A stretch of DNA of 7,742 nucleotides from Chloroflexota bacterium (GTDB lineage: Bacteria > Chloroflexota > Dehalococcoidia > Lucifugimonadales > UBA3495): contig JADFPM010000124.1 of NCBI GenBank assembly GCA_022562335.1, positions 1 through 7,742 of the forward strand. Reading direction: 5' to 3'. The translations under genes were made by a program, and so were the position numbers. This document shows positions 6,241 through 7,742 of the stretch, in pieces. Positions within the stretch are counted from its first letter, which is position 1. The number at the start of each line of letters is the position of its first letter. Under the pieces are notes generated by a model. The model had not been told where the DNA came from, searched no databases, and was given only the letters and a program-made list of their open reading frames with translations.

Positions 6241-7353
6241 GTGGTAGCGCTGACCCTGGCCAATCTCAAGATGATGAGCCGCAACCGGCAGGCGGTCTTC
6301 TGGGCCCTGTTTTTCCCGTTGCTGTTGGTGGTGGTATTCGGACTTTTTGACGTCAACACCGTGGGTCCGGGCGACCTGTTGATCGTGGACCTGTCGGATT
6401 CGCCGGTCTCTCAGCAGATACGGGAGGAATTGGAGGCCATCAGCCTGCTGACCATTGGTGACCATGGGAACGACGAAGCCCAAGCCCGGAGCGCCGTGGC
6501 CAGCGGCGACCTAGATTATCTATTGATCATACCGTTGGGGATCGAGGACCCGGCCATGTTGCAAGCCCCTGACCGCGGGCTGCCCGTCAGGCTGGTGTAC
6601 GGTTCCGGGAATCCCGGCAGGAATCAGTTGGTGGACGGTACGGTTCGGCACGTGGTCGCCCGGATTTTGGCGGAGATGACGGGTGCGCCCTACCTGGGAT
6701 TGGTTGAGTCGCAGGTGGTTGAATCCGAAGAGGTGCTGGTGGAACAGGTTTCCTATTTCGATGGTGTGTTGATGGGCTTGGTGGGCCTGGGCATCATGAC
6801 CAATTCCATCATATCCATCGCGGTGCGCATCAGCACCTACCGTAATTCGTCTATATTGAAGCGGCTTCTGGTCACGCCTTTACCCATCTGGAAATACTTT
6901 GTGGGAGAGGTGGCGGCTCATCTGGTGTTGGCGTTGATCCAGGCGGCCGTCATACTGGCCGTGGGGGTCTTTGTTTTCGGCGCGCGGATCCATGGCAACC
7001 CGGGAAACCTTCTGGGCATATTCGCCATCGTCGCTCTGGGAAGCATGGTGTTTTTAAACATCGGTTTCATCGTATCGGCCTGGTCGCGCACCCCTGCCGC
7101 CGCTTCCGGCATGGGCAACGCGATAGCCCTGCCCATGATGTTCTTTGCGGGCACTTTCTTTTCCACCGCCGCCCTGCCCTCGGTGCTGCCATACGTGGCC
7201 CAGGCACTGCCTTTGACACCCATGCTGGTGGCCATGCGCGAGGTGGCCAACGCAGGTCAACCGTTGTGGACCACCTGGCCCCAACTGGCCATCCTGGCCG
7301 GGTGGGTGCTGGCCACCGGTGTGGCGGCCACCCGGGTCTTCAAGTTCAATTGA
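6241..7353 (+). CDS. ABC-2 type transporter permease
   Basis: Membrane partner of the preceding ATPase. The 370 residues show the ABC-2 layout: a short cytoplasmic lead (NLKMMSRNRQ), helix 1 at about 18-36 (FWALFFPLLLVVVFG), a large external loop of about 135 residues, then five helices near 172-194, 218-246, 257-279, 293-313 and 348-366. The segment MMFFAGTFFSTAALPSVLPY and the following LPLTPMLVAMREVANAG are characteristic of the family. The start is GTG 6241, two bases after the ATPase stop, with only a weak ribosome site, so translation probably depends on coupling. ATGs at 6271 and 6274 would remove part of the conserved lead. Function is export of an unknown substrate. No frameshift or missing segment is seen. 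Confidence 0.93.
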   Translation: MVALTLANLKMMSRNRQAVFWALFFPLLLVVVFGLFDVNTVGPGDLLIVDLSDSPVSQQIREELEAISLLTIGDHGNDEAQARSAVASGDLDYLLIIPLGIEDPAMLQAPDRGLPVRLVYGSGNPGRNQLVDGTVRHVVARILAEMTGAPYLGLVESQVVESEEVLVEQVSYFDGVLMGLVGLGIMTNSIISIAVRISTYRNSSILKRLLVTPLPIWKYFVGEVAAHLVLALIQAAVILAVGVFVFGARIHGNPGNLLGIFAIVALGSMVFLNIGFIVSAWSRTPAAASGMGNAIALPMMFFAGTFFSTAALPSVLPYVAQALPLTPMLVAMREVANAGQPLWTTWPQLAILAGWVLATGVAATRVFKFN

Positions 7354-7385
7354 GGGAGCGAACCTGCCTTGAATCCAAGGCTCCC
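7354..7385 (+). other. Hairpin between permease and lipoprotein genes
   Basis: GGGAGC (7354-7359), directly after the permease stop, pairs with GCTCCC (7380-7385), directly before the next GTG. Inside it CTTG (7368-7371) pairs with CAAG (7376-7379) around an AATC loop. Together this is a 10-bp stem with an 8-base bulge on its 5' side. The 3' arm contains AAGG, the likely ribosome site of the next gene. A moderately T-rich stretch follows, so a weak terminator is the alternative reading. Confidence 0.5.
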
Positions 7386-7742
7386 GTGTTTGGTTTCTCA
7401 AGGATATTCCCGCGTTGTTTCCCCGGGTCTAATATCGTCTGGACCGGCTTCTTTTCGTTGGCGGTTGTCGTGGTAATGGCTTGCGGCCAACCCAGTTCGG
7501 GTCTAACCGGCGAAGGGTCGCGGGAAGTGGAAGGAATGGTGGTGGAGGTGGTGGCCCGGAACCTAGAAGAATTGGAGACTTTGCGGATCAGAGACAGCGG
7601 CGGGACGATTTGGACTTTTACCACAGAAGGCTACGTGGGGATTACCCCGGCGCATCTGAGAGAGCATCAACTATTTGGCGACGCCGTGACTATCACATAT
7701 CAAGAGAAAGATGGCCCGGAAGGACGGGTCTTGGTGGCGTCG
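7386..7742 (+). CDS. Predicted lipoprotein of unknown function, C-terminus cut by window edge
   Basis: The frame is open to the window edge, giving 119 residues from GTG 7386. AAGG lies 5 bases before the GTG. The N-terminus looks like a lipoprotein signal: polar lead with R6 and R10, hydrophobic FFSLAVVVVMA (22-32) and lipobox VMAC with C33. The mature part begins with a short Gly/Ser-rich linker, then a compact stretch that reads as beta-strand-rich: REVEGMVVEVVARNLEELET, LRIRDSGGTIWTF, GYVGITPAHLREHQLFGDAV and TITYQEKDG. The alternation of valines with charged residues and the LREHQ segment resemble small hypothetical proteins I associate with Chloroflexota, but I know no function. It starts 32 bases after the permease and is probably co-transcribed, so it may be an extracytoplasmic accessory of the transporter (inference). 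An internal ATG at 7476 would destroy the signal peptide. Confidence 0.75.
   Translation, partial: MFGFSRIFPRCFPGSNIVWTGFFSLAVVVVMACGQPSSGLTGEGSREVEGMVVEVVARNLEELETLRIRDSGGTIWTFTTEGYVGITPAHLREHQLFGDAVTITYQEKDGPEGRVLVAS

Overview
The window is a piece of a bacterial chromosome of fairly high GC. It carries most of the core of an aerobic caa3-type cytochrome c oxidase locus and, facing away from it, an ABC-2 type transporter operon. The subunit II/cytochrome c fusion with a lipoprotein-like signal, the order ctaA-ctaB-coxB-ctaD, and the small lipoprotein after the transporter suggest Chloroflexota, perhaps the SAR202/Dehalococcoidia side. That is recollection of protein style, not a search, so the lineage is tentative.

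Layout. Minus strand, read right to left: ctaA (heme A synthase, about 4924-3962), ctaB (heme O synthase, 3969-3043, overlapping ctaA by 8 bases), a 163-base gap with a strong promoter-like sequence and an 18-bp palindrome, coxB (subunit II with CuA and a C-terminal cytochrome c, 2879-1701), and ctaD (subunit I, from 1617, still open at the left edge). Bases 4925-5308 form a divergent intergenic region with candidate promoters in both directions. Plus strand: an ABC ATPase (5309-6238), its membrane partner (6241-7353), and the start of a predicted lipoprotein (from 7386, still open at the right edge).

How the genes work together. CtaB farnesylates heme B to heme O and CtaA oxidises heme O to heme A. 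Heme A fills the two heme sites of CtaD. The CuA domain of CoxB passes electrons to those hemes, and its fused cytochrome c probably feeds CuA. All key ligands are present in the oxidase subunits, and both proton pathways are marked in CtaD (D104, E255, K331). The ABC pair is a generic two-gene exporter whose substrate cannot be told from sequence.

The genes themselves look ordinary and intact. The points worth a second look are mostly regulatory: the palindrome just downstream of the predicted coxB start point, tandem T-rich repeats in the transporter leader, a hairpin that could cover the lipoprotein ribosome binding site, and the uncharacterised lipoprotein. I saw no RNA gene, CRISPR array, insertion sequence or phage signature.
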